DNA of 64,000 nucleotides, taken from contig CM026426.1 of NCBI GenBank assembly GCA_014871385.1, forward strand, positions 68,688,674 through 68,752,673, given 5' to 3'. Position 1 is the first letter of the stretch. Each line of letters starts with the position of its first letter. The notes beneath the pieces are model-generated. The model was given only the letters and a program-made list of their open reading frames with translations. It searched no databases and was not told the origin of the DNA. The stretch is from Ceratodon purpureus (Eukaryota > Streptophyta > Bryopsida > Pseudoditrichales > Ditrichaceae). Shown piece after piece: positions 45,136 to 55,639 of the stretch. Made by a program: the position numbers and the translations under genes.

Positions 45136-45441
45136 ATCGGGAGATCCCTCGATGCTGCTTTGGAGATCATAATCGAGAGACACTCATCGGGAGATCCTCC
45201 GATCCTATAGAAGTTAGACCCTCATCGAGAGATCCCCCGATACTTCTTTGGAGATCCTCATCGAGAGACCCCCATCGGGAGATCCCCCGATCCTAAAGGA
45301 TTTAGACCATAATCGAGAGATCCCTCGATACGTCATTGGAGATCCTCATCGGGAGATCCCCCGATCCTATCGAATTTAGACCCTCATCGGGAGATCCCTC
45401 GATCCAATAGAATTTAGACCCGCATCGAGAGATCCCCCGAT
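45136..45441. promoter_or_regulatory. cluster of eight A palindromes just upstream of the transposase ATG
   Basis: Eight palindromes at 37-48-bp intervals, mostly preceded by CCTCATCG and separated by AGAAGTTAGACC-like or TTCTTTGGAGATC spacers. The last ends 21 bp before the ATG at 45,463. The placement suggests an operator-like array, for example autoregulation by the transposase, but it also lies in what may be an intron or 5' leader. Confidence 0.85.
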
Positions 45442-45462
45442 ACTTCTTTGGCTCTCGTGAAA

Positions 45463-48400
45463 ATGGATTCTGAGAGTGACAGTGACAATCCCCAGATGCC
45501 GTCTGTGGGTCCTTCCCGTCACGACTTCTCTCAGGAATCAACTGCTCGCTCAGATGAGCTTCGACCCGGGCAGTCTGTGAAGCTTGTCGTCCCCCGTTTC
45601 GGGGATGTTGGAATCGGATCTGTTGTCGACGTTAATCCTTCTGGGCAGTGGCTTGGGGTTTGCATTCCACCTGGCTCTTCAGAATTTATTCTTGTGCGAC
45701 CATCAAGCATTGTGTCGGACGCAGAGGACCTCTTCCTCGAACCACGCCAGAGAGGCTGCATCGTTTTGAGGGATGCTTTGAATCGAACAGTCCTCTGGAG
45801 AGCTGGTGATGCGATTGCATTGTTGCAGGATCCTCCCACGAACGATGTTGAATACGTTCGTCAACAATCCTGGATTGGTCTGGAAGTTCAGAAAGTGGAC
45901 CTTGCGGGTGCGGTTATAGCCTCCGGTAGAGTGTTCTGCTCAGAACCGGAGGAGTATTTCCGAGACGGAAGATTGGGCGAGGGATACATTGGAGTGACAA
46001 TCCTCGACGTCTTTGTCGGGGACACTGATGCCATAATGAGTAATGAGCGTTGGTTGATATCTGAATGCAAATTCCCGAACGGCCCTTCTCTTCGGTCAAC
46101 AGTAGAGCACTTCTCCCGAATCCCAATGGAGGTAGATCCACAGGAGCACCTTGGAGGCAGACGGAAGGCACCTTACCGGTTTATAGTGCGGAAACCTAAA
46201 ACGCATGAAAAACGTTTGCTGTACAATACGAAGACAGCGGATGCGGAAGTGAGGAAGGTTAGCTCCGAACGATGCTGCTCGAAGCATTGCTGTCAGACAT
46301 TTCCCCAGGAGCTCACGCTAATAGTGCGTAAGAAATTCTATTCGAAATCCTTTCAGGGAAGACGGGAATACTGGATTGCGGCGGGTGGACAGATGCATTC
46401 AGTCGACGGTGACCGTAGGAGGAAGTACTTGACGCTGCATGGTTCGGAAGTTTGCGCAACTGCGTGGTATCTTATTCACGGAGTTCCCAAGTCAACTTTT
46501 CATAGCTATGTCCAACGATACAACGAAGGGGTTCTATCAACAGCGCATGGAAACAAGGGCTACAAGCGACCGAGGATCGGAACAGTTCAAGTCATGGGTA
46601 CTATTGCTGCTATTGTAGACGAGAATGCAGATCAGATGCCCCATCAAATGCGAGGAATCGGAAATGGACGAGTGGACACTCTGAAATATCTTCCAGCAGG
46701 CAACAACTGGAAGCGGGTGATGGCTGACGCCAATGAGGTATGAGTCCTTGCTTCGCGTTTCTTGTAGTGTCATTGCATCGGGAGATCTCCCGATAGAGGT
46801 TACTTTCGTATTGACAGTCAGTTCTCTGTCTTATAGTATTGTTGCACTCTACCTACGTCATGCAATATAGAACTCTTTTTCTCGTCTTCGGTGATTTGTC
46901 TGAATTTGTCGTCTAATACTTCAAGCTTGTTTGCTTGCGTGCGTCGCTTTCTTTTCCTCACCAGCCATTTGAACGTACCGGTGCTTTGCAGACAAATGTT
47001 TCATTAGGTCTGCCTACAGTGAGCCAGTCTACAATTAGTAGAATTAGAAGTTCACTCTTCAACAATATCGCAATCAAACCGGTTGGAAGTTCTTTTGCGA
47101 AATGCTCGACGTGTGACCAACTTCAAGAATTCATTCTGAAGTCAGCCAACGGAAGTCCAGAATATGTTGACTTCATGAAGCAACGGGAGGAGCATCTTGC
47201 TCACCAAGCCTCTTGTCGTCGTCTGTATGGTGCATGGCGCGAAGAATCAAAGCGCAATCCCAGCGAGATTCTGTGCATCATTCATGACAAGATGGATACT
47301 GCAAAAACCGCCCTTCCCCGGATGCGGGTTACAACAAAGGCTACTCAAGGTTTGGGCCAACTTCCCATGAACGTCACTGGTATGGTTTCTCATGGGCACG
47401 GGGATGGCGCCTATGCACATTACTTTCCTCAATGTTGGCCAGGAGATTCTAACGCCACAATATCGTCGTTGGCGAGGCTGTTCCGTCGACTGGAAGGCCC
47501 CTCATTTCGGGAGTCTGGGAAACTATTTGAGTACCCCCCGCAAAACTCACTGTTCGAGACATTGTTGAGGGGGAAGTCTAGGTGCCTCGACATTTTACCG
47601 CGTATCGAGGGATCCCCCGATGTCCCAGGGTCGAAACCTTTACCGAGGAAGTTATACCTTCAACTGGATAACTCCGCCAAAGATAACAAGAACCAATATC
47701 TCATGGCGTTTCTCTCCCTGCTGACTGCACGGGGTGTTTTCAAGGAAATTCAGGCTGGATTTCTACTAGTGGGTCATACGCACGAAGATATTGACGCTTA
47801 TTTTAGCCATTTGTCGAAGGCATTAAAAAGCAAGAATACGTTCGTTCTAGCGGATCTAATGAAGGCCTTCATGCAGTCCCAGGAGTTGTCATTCATGCCG
47901 GAGTTCATTCAAGAGGTTGCAGACTTCAAGTCTTTCATCAAAGGCTATCAAAGTAGTGGTGCAGCACGCCTTATTGGACTTGGAGAGATGCACCTTTTCA
48001 AGTTCTATGTGGACGATGATGGTTGGCCGGTTATGAGGTACAAGAAGTCAGCCGTCGACCCACAATGGCTACCCCTCAACAGACCCCCTATTCGATTGTG
48101 GAATGAAAACATGGATGGCGGCCCAAAACTTCCTCACGGCTCACCGAAGCCGGTTCCGTTCAAACCTATGTGGGGAAGTGAGGTTCCTAAATCTACTGGG
48201 AATCAGGTGAAGGCGAGAGAGACCGCAGCCAAAGCTACTGAGAACAAGAAATTCATGAAGTGCGGACTCCAAAAGTACATTGAGTACTGGAAAAATGGAA
48301 TGGCAAAATGCGAGGGATTTGCAGCAGCGTTTGGGCCTTATGTTGACTACTGGACTCGTTTGTTGTCTGAGCTTGATAAGCCTTTGCCAGTGACAAATCC

Positions 48401-48932
48401 TGAATTGTTAGAGGGTTTCTGGCCCCGCCATGACTGGAGGGACGTATCCAACGGAGTACCGCGCCCAAGATTTTTACAATTTTTACTGGAGGATGTGACT
48501 CCTGAGGATGAGGAACGAGAAGCGTATTGTGGCCCAGCAAACCAAGCTCCGGAGAGTCCTTTCAATCCGTGGCGTGATATTCGGCCTGGCAGCTGGGTTC
48601 TTTTGAGACCTGAAGATCCACTCATTTGTCCTGTATGGCAGGGAAGAGCAGCGACTGCTGTATGCAGAGAGGAAGGCCATGTAAACCATGGGAAATTTTT
48701 AATTCAGTTTTGGGAACCTCGTAGCGCGGAAAGAGACCTTGCATTGAAATACCGTAACTGTTGGTCTGCTAAGTGGGTAGTAGAGACGCGTGCTCCGGAG
48801 TGGGTCTCTGTTGGTGCAGCTCTGTTTCAAAATTGGTCAAAAATCAAGGACTTGTCCACTAGAACCATTCCTAAGAAATCTATGGAGGCTGCTTTAGCAA
48901 ACTTAGAGAGAGCTAACGTAGTTGATCCATGA
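45463..48932 (+). CDS. transposase candidate of A (DUF7869-type, RNase H-like)
   Basis: Two exons, 45,463-46,737 and 46,965-48,932, join in phase 0 (GTATGA donor, TCACCAG acceptor) into about 1,080 residues without a stop. The intron holds a palindrome at 46,777. The N-terminal half has a CC-x3-CC cluster (SERCCSKHCCQTF). The second exon has CSTCDQLQEF, then IIHDKMDTAKTALPR, LYLQLDNSAKDNKN and FLLVGHTHEDIDAYF. These three acidic/histidine motifs are those of the DUF7869 family. I infer that they form an RNase H-like catalytic centre. The C-terminal RPGSWVLLRPEDP, KFLIQFWEP region is a small barrel-like domain with counterparts in B and C. Its position between intact TIRs makes it the likely mover of A. 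Confidence 0.8.
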
Positions 48933-49154
48933 TCCTCTATGCCACTTAGGCACGACAGAGGGTCATCCCTCGATGATTACATCTGAGTCACCTGTCTTCC
49001 TCATTCTCTATTAAAGAAATAAGAGTCATCACTGCTTGACCGTTTCTCATCCCCGTGTAATATCATCCTTCCTCGTGTCAATGATGTTTGTTTCTGAGAT
49101 TTGTGACACTTTAAGAACCATGACGATCATGACTGCGCAACGTGGAGACTGGTT

Positions 49155-50521
49155 GTGGAAGCAGATGGAGTAGTGGGAAACTGGAGGAAGGAAGTAGAAG
49201 CTTTCAGAACAAGGGGGGAAGGAGAGAAACTGCAGATTCATACGCCCAGTTCATTTGGTGTCGATAAACTTGAACTCCGGGCGTTCTGTTCAGGAGCGAC
49301 TTTGGCAGCGGCAGTAGAAAGCAACGCAAGTTCCCGAGCAGGTGAGAGCAATGCACACATGCAAGGGCCATGGCCAATGGACTTTAGTTTTTAGTTGAAA
49401 TTCTCTTCTTTGCGTTTTTGGTTGTGTTGCGTATCGAGTCTGTTGGGTTCTTGAGCAATTAGCAACACGAGTCATTGAGATTAGCTGGTGTATTAGTTTG
49501 AGCAGATACGGTTGGCATGTAATTAGGTTTTGGTCCACTGGAGTCGTCGTTTTCCTAATACATATGGACATACAATGTCGACAGCCTGATCCCACTGTAT
49601 GTTGTTGCATTTGTCGATCGAGTACTTTTGTTGAGGTGGAAATTTGGCTAAGTGCTGCAATGAACTTGTAGAAAAAAGGATTTGCTGTTTAGGGTTCAGG
49701 GTTTAGGGCTCTGGAGGTGGATTTACATTCATATACATCATGTGTTTCAGTTGAAGGGTTTGAGATAACATATCTTGTCATCAGTTTTTTAGTTTCTTTG
49801 AAGTGTGTTGTGGTTATTGGTTCTTTCGGATCTGGTTTTATGAACTTCATGTGGGTCTAGAATTTTCTAATCTTTTTCTCTTGAATTTTTTTTTCCACAG
49901 TTCCCAGGTATGGAACAGGATCCGACTCTCACGAAGGGGAAGATGATGATGATTGAGGATGGTTCAACCTCCCAGAGGGAAGTCCAGAATATGGTCTTCA
50001 ATGGAGATTGCGAGAAACCAGAACTTCCAGTCTGGAGAGATTCAGCAGCAAGGAGAGGTGGAGAGTTTCAATTCATGAAAGATGCACCTCTCAACCTGCC
50101 ATGCCTACGACATTGGCTGAAGGATCTGAAGACATTTCAAGAGACAACAAAGTATGAAGTTCGTGATTATGACAAAGTTTCTGGGATGAATTGTGAAGGA
50201 TGGGATGGAACTTGGAGCTCCATTGCTTTGAGGCAATTTGTGGCCGTTGCAAATGCAACTGGGGTTATGCACCCTCCAAGGAACAAGAAGAACCAACTCG
50301 ACTACATGAGGAATCAGGTCCTTTCCATCATGAAGCACCTGGAAGAGACAATGGAGATAGAAGGGACAATGGAGACAGAGCCAGCTCCAGCTCCAACAGT
50401 GCCAGCTCCGACAATGGCAACTCCGAAAGCGACTGGATATTCTTTCGCCAAATATCAAGCCGCCATCAACAAAATGGAAGAAAACCTCAAGAAAATGGAA
50501 GAAAACCGCAAGGATTTGTAA
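49155..50521 (+). CDS. unknown plus-strand gene of A
   Basis: Likely two exons: a frame at 49,155-~49,390 and 49,900-50,521, the latter after a TTTTTTCCACAG acceptor. The second exon encodes about 200 residues, with PLNLPCLRHWLKDLKTFQ, WDGTWSSIALRQFVAVANAT and a C-terminal coiled coil of INKMEENLKKMEENRK, after a PAPAPTVPAP linker. No family is recognised. The helical C-terminus suggests oligomerisation. A GGGTTCAGGGTTTAGGG word, a telomere-like fragment, lies in the putative intron near 49,690. Confidence 0.5.
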
Positions 50522-50989
50522 GTGTGGTGGATGCCTTACGAGGAGGATTTTACTTCTGATGTAGCGGATATGTTGTAGTCAGAGACTTCAGGTGCCATTG
50601 AGGCAGGTTTTGTAGTTCTATGTTTCAGCGGACACGCAGGAGATTTTGTGTAAAAACATTCCTACTGTTCTCGTTCTCTGGACAATTCTGTTTAAGTCCA
50701 TTCTCACAGACTTTAGTTGCCATTGAGCCCGGTTTAGAATTTTGACTAGATGACATGAAGTACTCGTAATTGTAAATTCTCAATCTGTAATGGTGGTTGT
50801 ATGAGCACGGTTACACCTATTTGTTAAATAGGTTTGAATGTGTGAATATCGCAATGCACTGGATCGGCAGGACGTAATTGACCGATTGCAAAATTAAAAT
50901 AAATTAATTCCTCAGAAAACACAAACCAACATCGCACAGAAAATAACGCCCTAAACCAAAACTGTTTACAGTTTTTTGATCGGAGATCC

Positions 50990-53210
50990 TATATGCTGTT
51001 TAGGTACGACATCGGGAGATCCCTCGATGATTACGTCTGAGTAAATAAGTCCTAGTCCTAATGATGCAAATGATGAGTAAGCTAGTCCTAGTCGGCTACC
51101 AGCCAAGTAGGGGAGTAGGGGCTACTAGACTAGGTCGACGTTGGCAATTAGTCGTCCAGAAAACCCTAGAGAAGTGGATTACTAGAACGTTTACCAGTTT
51201 ACTAGACGAACTCGTCGGCTGTCTACTGTAGAAGCAGGTCGCATACTGTAGAAGTTAGTCGCATATTGTCCAATATTTTGTCGTTATGGGGAGGCGGGGT
51301 AGCAATGTGGAGCGACCATTTGGTCTGGAGACACCGGCTAACCTCGAGGAGCTCCGGCCGTGGTATAGGGCGGTGGTTGCCCGTTCTCGCAACACCGCCA
51401 TTCCAGCTTTCAAATACATCCCACGCCTTCTGCAGCCAGGTGCGCGGTGGTTTTGGAGTATTGCTCACAGCATTGAGTTGTTGGAGATCTCTGACGCTTC
51501 CGGCATCGCCTTCCCACTGACGTTCGAGGAGTCCGAGGAGTCCGAGGAGTCCGAGGAGTCCGGGAGTGTTGGCAGTGTGCACTTCAGCCACACAGGGGAA
51601 ATGTCAACGCAAACCATGTCAACTTCAGGGTGGCTCCGCCTTGTTGACGAAGCTTACGACATCTCGGAGGGTGCTGGAAGTCGGTGCTCTGGCCAAGATC
51701 AGTGGTGCGGAGGGAACGCAAGCCCGCAGTCCACGTATTCGTCGTTTGGATCCGTGCATCCATCCGTCGATACTGGGTGTAGTGTTGTCCGAGCCAAGTC
51801 TACTGCGAAGGACTGATCGTCTGTGGGTCCTTCCCGTCTGTGGGTCCTTCCCGTCTGTGGGTCCTTCCCGTCAGATGTTTACATTTTTTTGATCGGAGAT
51901 CGTATATGCTGTTTAGATACGACATCGGGAGATCCCTCGATGATTACGTCTGAGTCACCTGACTTCCTCATTCTCTATTAAAGAACGCCCTCCTCATGTT
52001 CTCATAGTAATAGATTACGTTCGCTGTATGTCTTGCGCAGAATTCCATTGCCTGATGCTCAGTTCGTGGTGATTGTCAAGAGGATGAGTCCGTGCTTTAG
52101 ACCTGCACTTCTCGGTTTTAATCCCTAAACTTATACCATCTCATCATCTTTTTCTCTTTGCTTCTGAACTTGCAGGCATCTTCCACATGTTTAACTTCTT
52201 GCTGCTAATCAGCTCAGATATCGGAAGGGGACTTTAGCAAGTAGTTAGCAAGACCGTTATATCCTACGATGTTTGGTAACCATAGATGTAAAAACAGATC
52301 ACTTTCATCTTTTTGTATCTCTTGTCGAAGGTGTCCCCCGTGTGGGTTGTGAACTACTTTTTGAATGGAATGCCTTCAAAACAGAGTTGCTTTGAATAAT
52401 AAACAGAGTTTCATTTGATGCTTTCATATTTGTATATTTCGTATTCTAAGATTTCCATGGTTTGGAATAAATTTAGTAGCAGCAAATCTAGAATAGTTTC
52501 AAAACTGCTTCACATTATAATATGTCGGTCATGTTTGATATTGGGGTATTGCGTGAAAAATACTTCTGAGGCCGCAAGCCTTGTACCTGATTGTATGTTT
52601 GCCATGTGATATCCATGGTTCTACTCTGACATCGCGGGATCCCCCGATGAATGGTAGAGTACTTCCGAGCCCACATCTCTTCCTCTCTTCCGTTGGTCAC
52701 TGTTGATGCTGTGGTGTATGCAACTTCGTCGTGGATCATGGATCCGACGTGTAGAATCATTTCCAAGATAGCCATGGAATCTGCGTTAGCAAATGTATTG
52801 GGAGACAATGTTTCTGATCGGAGACCCTATGTGCTGTTTAGGTACGACATCGGGAGATCCCACGACGAGTCCGTCTGAGTTAATTCTCTTCCTGAGATAA
52901 TTCTCTTCCTTCTGATCGGAGATCCTATGTGCCCCCATCTGGTCTATTCATTTGTATTACCGTAATCCCAATGTATGTATATCTCGGTCAAGTTGGGTGC
53001 TGGGGATCCCGTGATGAATATTGTAGAGCCGAAATCTCTTCTGTTTTCCGTTCCTTGCTCGCAATGTACGTATAATTATCTGGGTCAGGTTTGCTATCGG
53101 GGGATCTCGTGACACATACTCTGGAGCCCAAATGTCCTCTGCTCTTTAATATCTCGCTCGCAATTTACTTATATCTTGGTCAAGTTCGGTGTCGAGAGAT
53201 CCCGTGATGA
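50990..53210 (+). repeat. right-end modules of A: GATCGGAGATC plus palindrome
   Basis: A ~65-bp module (GATCGGAGATCCTATATGCT, then TTTAGGTACGACATCGGGAG, then TCGATGATTACGTCTGAGT) occurs at about 50,980, 51,893 and 52,816, with partial copies at 48,930 and 52,915. Further palindromes at 52,631 and degenerate ones at about 53,000, 53,094 and 53,190 continue towards the TIR. A similar density of degenerate copies lies at the left end. Confidence 0.8.
51286..51816 (+). CDS. unknown plus-strand gene of A with ESE repeat
   Basis: A 176-residue frame starting MGRRGSNVERPFGLETPANL, with a folded-looking first part (WYRAVVARSRNTAIPAFKYI, WFWSIAHSIELLEISD), then SEESEESEESE from four TCCGAGGAG units, then a serine-rich tail. 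No family is recognised. A 17-bp unit TCTGTGGGTCCTTCCCG follows the stop three times (51,820-51,870). One copy of the same 17 bp lies in the transposase coding start at 45,502-45,518. Confidence 0.45.
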   Translation: MGRRGSNVERPFGLETPANLEELRPWYRAVVARSRNTAIPAFKYIPRLLQPGARWFWSIAHSIELLEISDASGIAFPLTFEESEESEESEESGSVGSVHFSHTGEMSTQTMSTSGWLRLVDEAYDISEGAGSRCSGQDQWCGGNASPQSTYSSFGSVHPSVDTGCSVVRAKSTAKD

Positions 53211-53300
53211 ATACTTCTGAGCCCGTCCACGATGGTTCTTCCCATACATTGTTACATTTATGCTCTAAATTTGAGGACCAATTACCGGGTGATTACTTAA

Positions 53301-53345
53301 TTCTGGACTCTGGACAGTCCAGAAATAGTTAAATATGGCATGTTA
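53301..53345 (-). repeat. right TIR and target duplication of A, with hairpin
   Basis: The right TIR is 53,316-53,341 and the duplication GTTA is 53,342-53,345. TTCTGGACT at 53,301-53,309 faces AGTCCAGAA at 53,316-53,324 over six bases, a hairpin using the same GTCCAGAA word as at the left end. Confidence 0.93.
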
Positions 53346-53815
53346 TTGTTACGAGCCCTTCCTTACACTTTACTGGATGGGGTGTTACATAAGAAGGGGC
53401 AGGATTTGGTACTCAGACGAGTTTTAGACCCTGTCCAAGCCAACACAGTTATGCGGGAGATGCACGACGGCTGCGCAAGGGGACACTTCTCCCAGGATAT
53501 CACCTCCAGGAAGATTTTGGATGCCGGCTACTGGTGGCCGACCTTGCATAAGGATGTTTCGGAGTATTGCAGGGCCTGCGATAAGTGCCAACGGGTAGGC
53601 GGGTTGGCCAACACAGGACTTGCACAGTTAGTCACCAGTCTACCGGCAGAGCCGTTCATGAAGTGGGGCTTGGATTTTGTAGGGCCCATCAAAATAGCAG
53701 CTGCTAGGACAGGTAATAGGTACATCCTCATTGCAACCGACTATGCTACGAAGAGGGTGGAGGCTAAGGCGCTTCACACGAATACGGCGGCGGTCACTGC
53801 CAAGATTCCATAGGG
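53342..53815 (+). pseudogene. gypsy element G2, integrase part
   Basis: Downstream of element A the G2 frame resumes with [20 protein letters not shown]. The integrase zinc-binding HHCC region follows ([25 protein letters not shown]), then the start of the core, [13 protein letters not shown]. The frame is cut at a TAG at about 53,812, before the rest of the integrase catalytic core, where C2-type sequence begins. With A and one GTTA copy removed, this joins the upstream frame without a shift. Confidence 0.9.
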
Positions 53816-54291
53816 CCAAGGGCTCTCCAGTATACAAGATGTCCAGCGAGACAATGAGAGTATGTGAAGATGCTTTGCACGATTGGTAGGCATTCCATAA
53901 GGAGTAGTTAACCACGGCTTAGAGTGTCTCTGGATACTACAAGTACTTTTAATGTCAAGAGCTTAGTGTTTTTCAATACTCTTTGTATTTTAATGTAAAA
54001 TGGAATGTATAATATGTACTAATTTTGAGTACTCTTTGTAGTATTTGAAATTATGGCTCCTTTTGATATTATAAGTACTCTCTGGATACTATTTGTATCA
54101 ATTTTTTAATTCACTATGAGCATTTATTCTTTAAGTGGATTTGTATTTCAGAACTTAAGTCCTTTGTTAGACAAAAATGCAACTGCGATAGATCTTTGCA
54201 GTCAATTACTGTAAGTACTTCAATGCAGCACTTAGTGTTTACAATTAATTAGATGCAAGATTAATGTCACTTAGTATTTAGAAAAACTTTT

Positions 54292-55380
54292 TTACTCTGA
54301 TTTACGAGATACGACAAAAGTACTATGCCAGTCCCTACAGTAGGTACTCCCACACTTGCATGCAAAGGAAGGCAAATCAGGGTCTTCATAGCTAAAGTCG
54401 CAGCCATAGTCCCAAGTTAACTCTTCAAGAATCTCTGTGTCTCGATTTGTGAAGAATGCAACGTGGTAAATGCTCTTGTCCCATTCGTCAATCTGCACTG
54501 AAACTTCGATCAAGTTGGCATCTTCACACCTAAACAAACACACATATTCATTAGACATGATTAAACAAGTTTGAACAATTACAGGAATGCATATCAGCCG
54601 GCTGGATTACAAACCTGTGGTTTACAAATCTTGCCACGTTACCAAAGAATTGGGAATCCAAGCAGAGCGCAGAGTTGTCACCAAGTTTGGCTTTGGTGGC
54701 CCAATCAGCATCCAATTGCATTGCGAAAGATGGTCCTGGTGGGGCTACAAGATTTCTAAGAATCATCTCTGCATTTGTGTGAATCTCCTCAGCCAACTCA
54801 AAGAGAAACACACCTTTAGGAAGGGGTCTACTAGCCCTCACCCCCCATCCAGTATGGCCCGTATGGAAAATCTCTACTAGATACTTCATCCCCTTCCGAA
54901 CAACACGATTACCACATTCATTGTGGCAGCCACACCTAACACTACATTCTCTAATGAACTTGCGTGATCCACGATTACCGCACAAGGCACTAAGCCTCCT
55001 CTCCACATATATCACTGAGCCACCATGTGAATAGAATTTGTTTTTCCTCTTACAACCAATGGAGTTGTTGCCACCGTGCTGAAGCTACCGATGCTTGAGA
55101 ATGCCACCCTCCTTATAGGCTATCTCTCCACCTGACTCCTTTCCACATTCACAAGGCTGCAAAGATTTTAAACAATCCCGAGTCCCACAATTACAACACT
55201 TCTCAAGCTTCGGAGAGAAAAGGCTCAAATTCAGAAAGGCCTTCCCATGAACCCTACTGTTGGACATGTACCGGAATGGCAACATATATGCATAGGGATT
55301 ACAAACTGGAATAGAAAGAGCCTCCATCCTCGTTGAAAAATCTCCAGGATCAAACCAGGGCATAGCCTCGTACGGATCCT
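54292..55380 (-). pseudogene. SUVR-like histone lysine methyltransferase, SET gene of C2
   Basis: In order: WFDPGDFSTRMEALSIPVCN (as in C1), pre-SET (CCNCGTRDC, CECGKESGGEIAY), CSVRCGCHNECGNRVV, then SET with GWGVRASRPLPKGVFLFELA, NVARFVNH, an intron 54,614-54,530 splitting the NHRC motif, CEDANLIEV, EELTWDYGC and post-SET CKCGSTYC. The SET core is complete across the intron. This is the layout of plant SUVR4-type enzymes, which methylate histone H3. One in-frame TAG at 55,087-55,089 lies between pre-SET and the next segment. It is the only visible lesion, so decay is recent or the call is borderline. Confidence 0.8.
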
Positions 55381-55639
55381 AGCCCCAAAAAAAAGCCAAA
55401 AAACAGTCAAGGGGCAAGAATTAAACAATTACATTAAAACTACAAGTTTTCCACCATAACTCAAAACAGACAGTACATACATACACCCGCATGCACGACA
55501 AAGCTCAAAGCCGCACCAGAAATACGGAATTGAACAATAACAGAAAAGGGAGTGAATACCCCCGGCTCCTTTTTCAACAGCCTCGTTGCAAGGTAGGAGA
55601 TACATCATAGTGGCTACATTCCGTAGCCACATATAGAAT

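Larger units (their letters stand above)
31170..53341. mobile_element. giant DNA transposon A (22,172 bp)
   Basis: The ends are exact. A 26-bp terminal inverted repeat starting ATGCCATATTTAACTATTTC lies at 31,170-31,195 and, inverted, at 53,316-53,341. Flanking GTTA at 31,166-31,169 and 53,342-53,345 is a 4-bp target duplication. The host is the G2 gypsy frame, which is restored when the insert and one GTTA are removed. Contents: a large minus-strand gene (31.8-40.8 kb), an AT-rich core (41.1-44.2 kb), a plus-strand transposase gene (45.5-48.9 kb) and two plus-strand unknown genes. It also holds about 40 copies of an 18-bp palindrome. The superfamily is not established. Confidence 0.93.

Noticed and set aside
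45463..48932. Assignment of A to the KDZ (Zisupton/Dileera) or Sola superfamilies
   Set aside because: The motifs (HDKMD, LQLDN, GHTHEDID) do not match the KDZ signature I know, and a 4-bp duplication alone is not enough for Sola.
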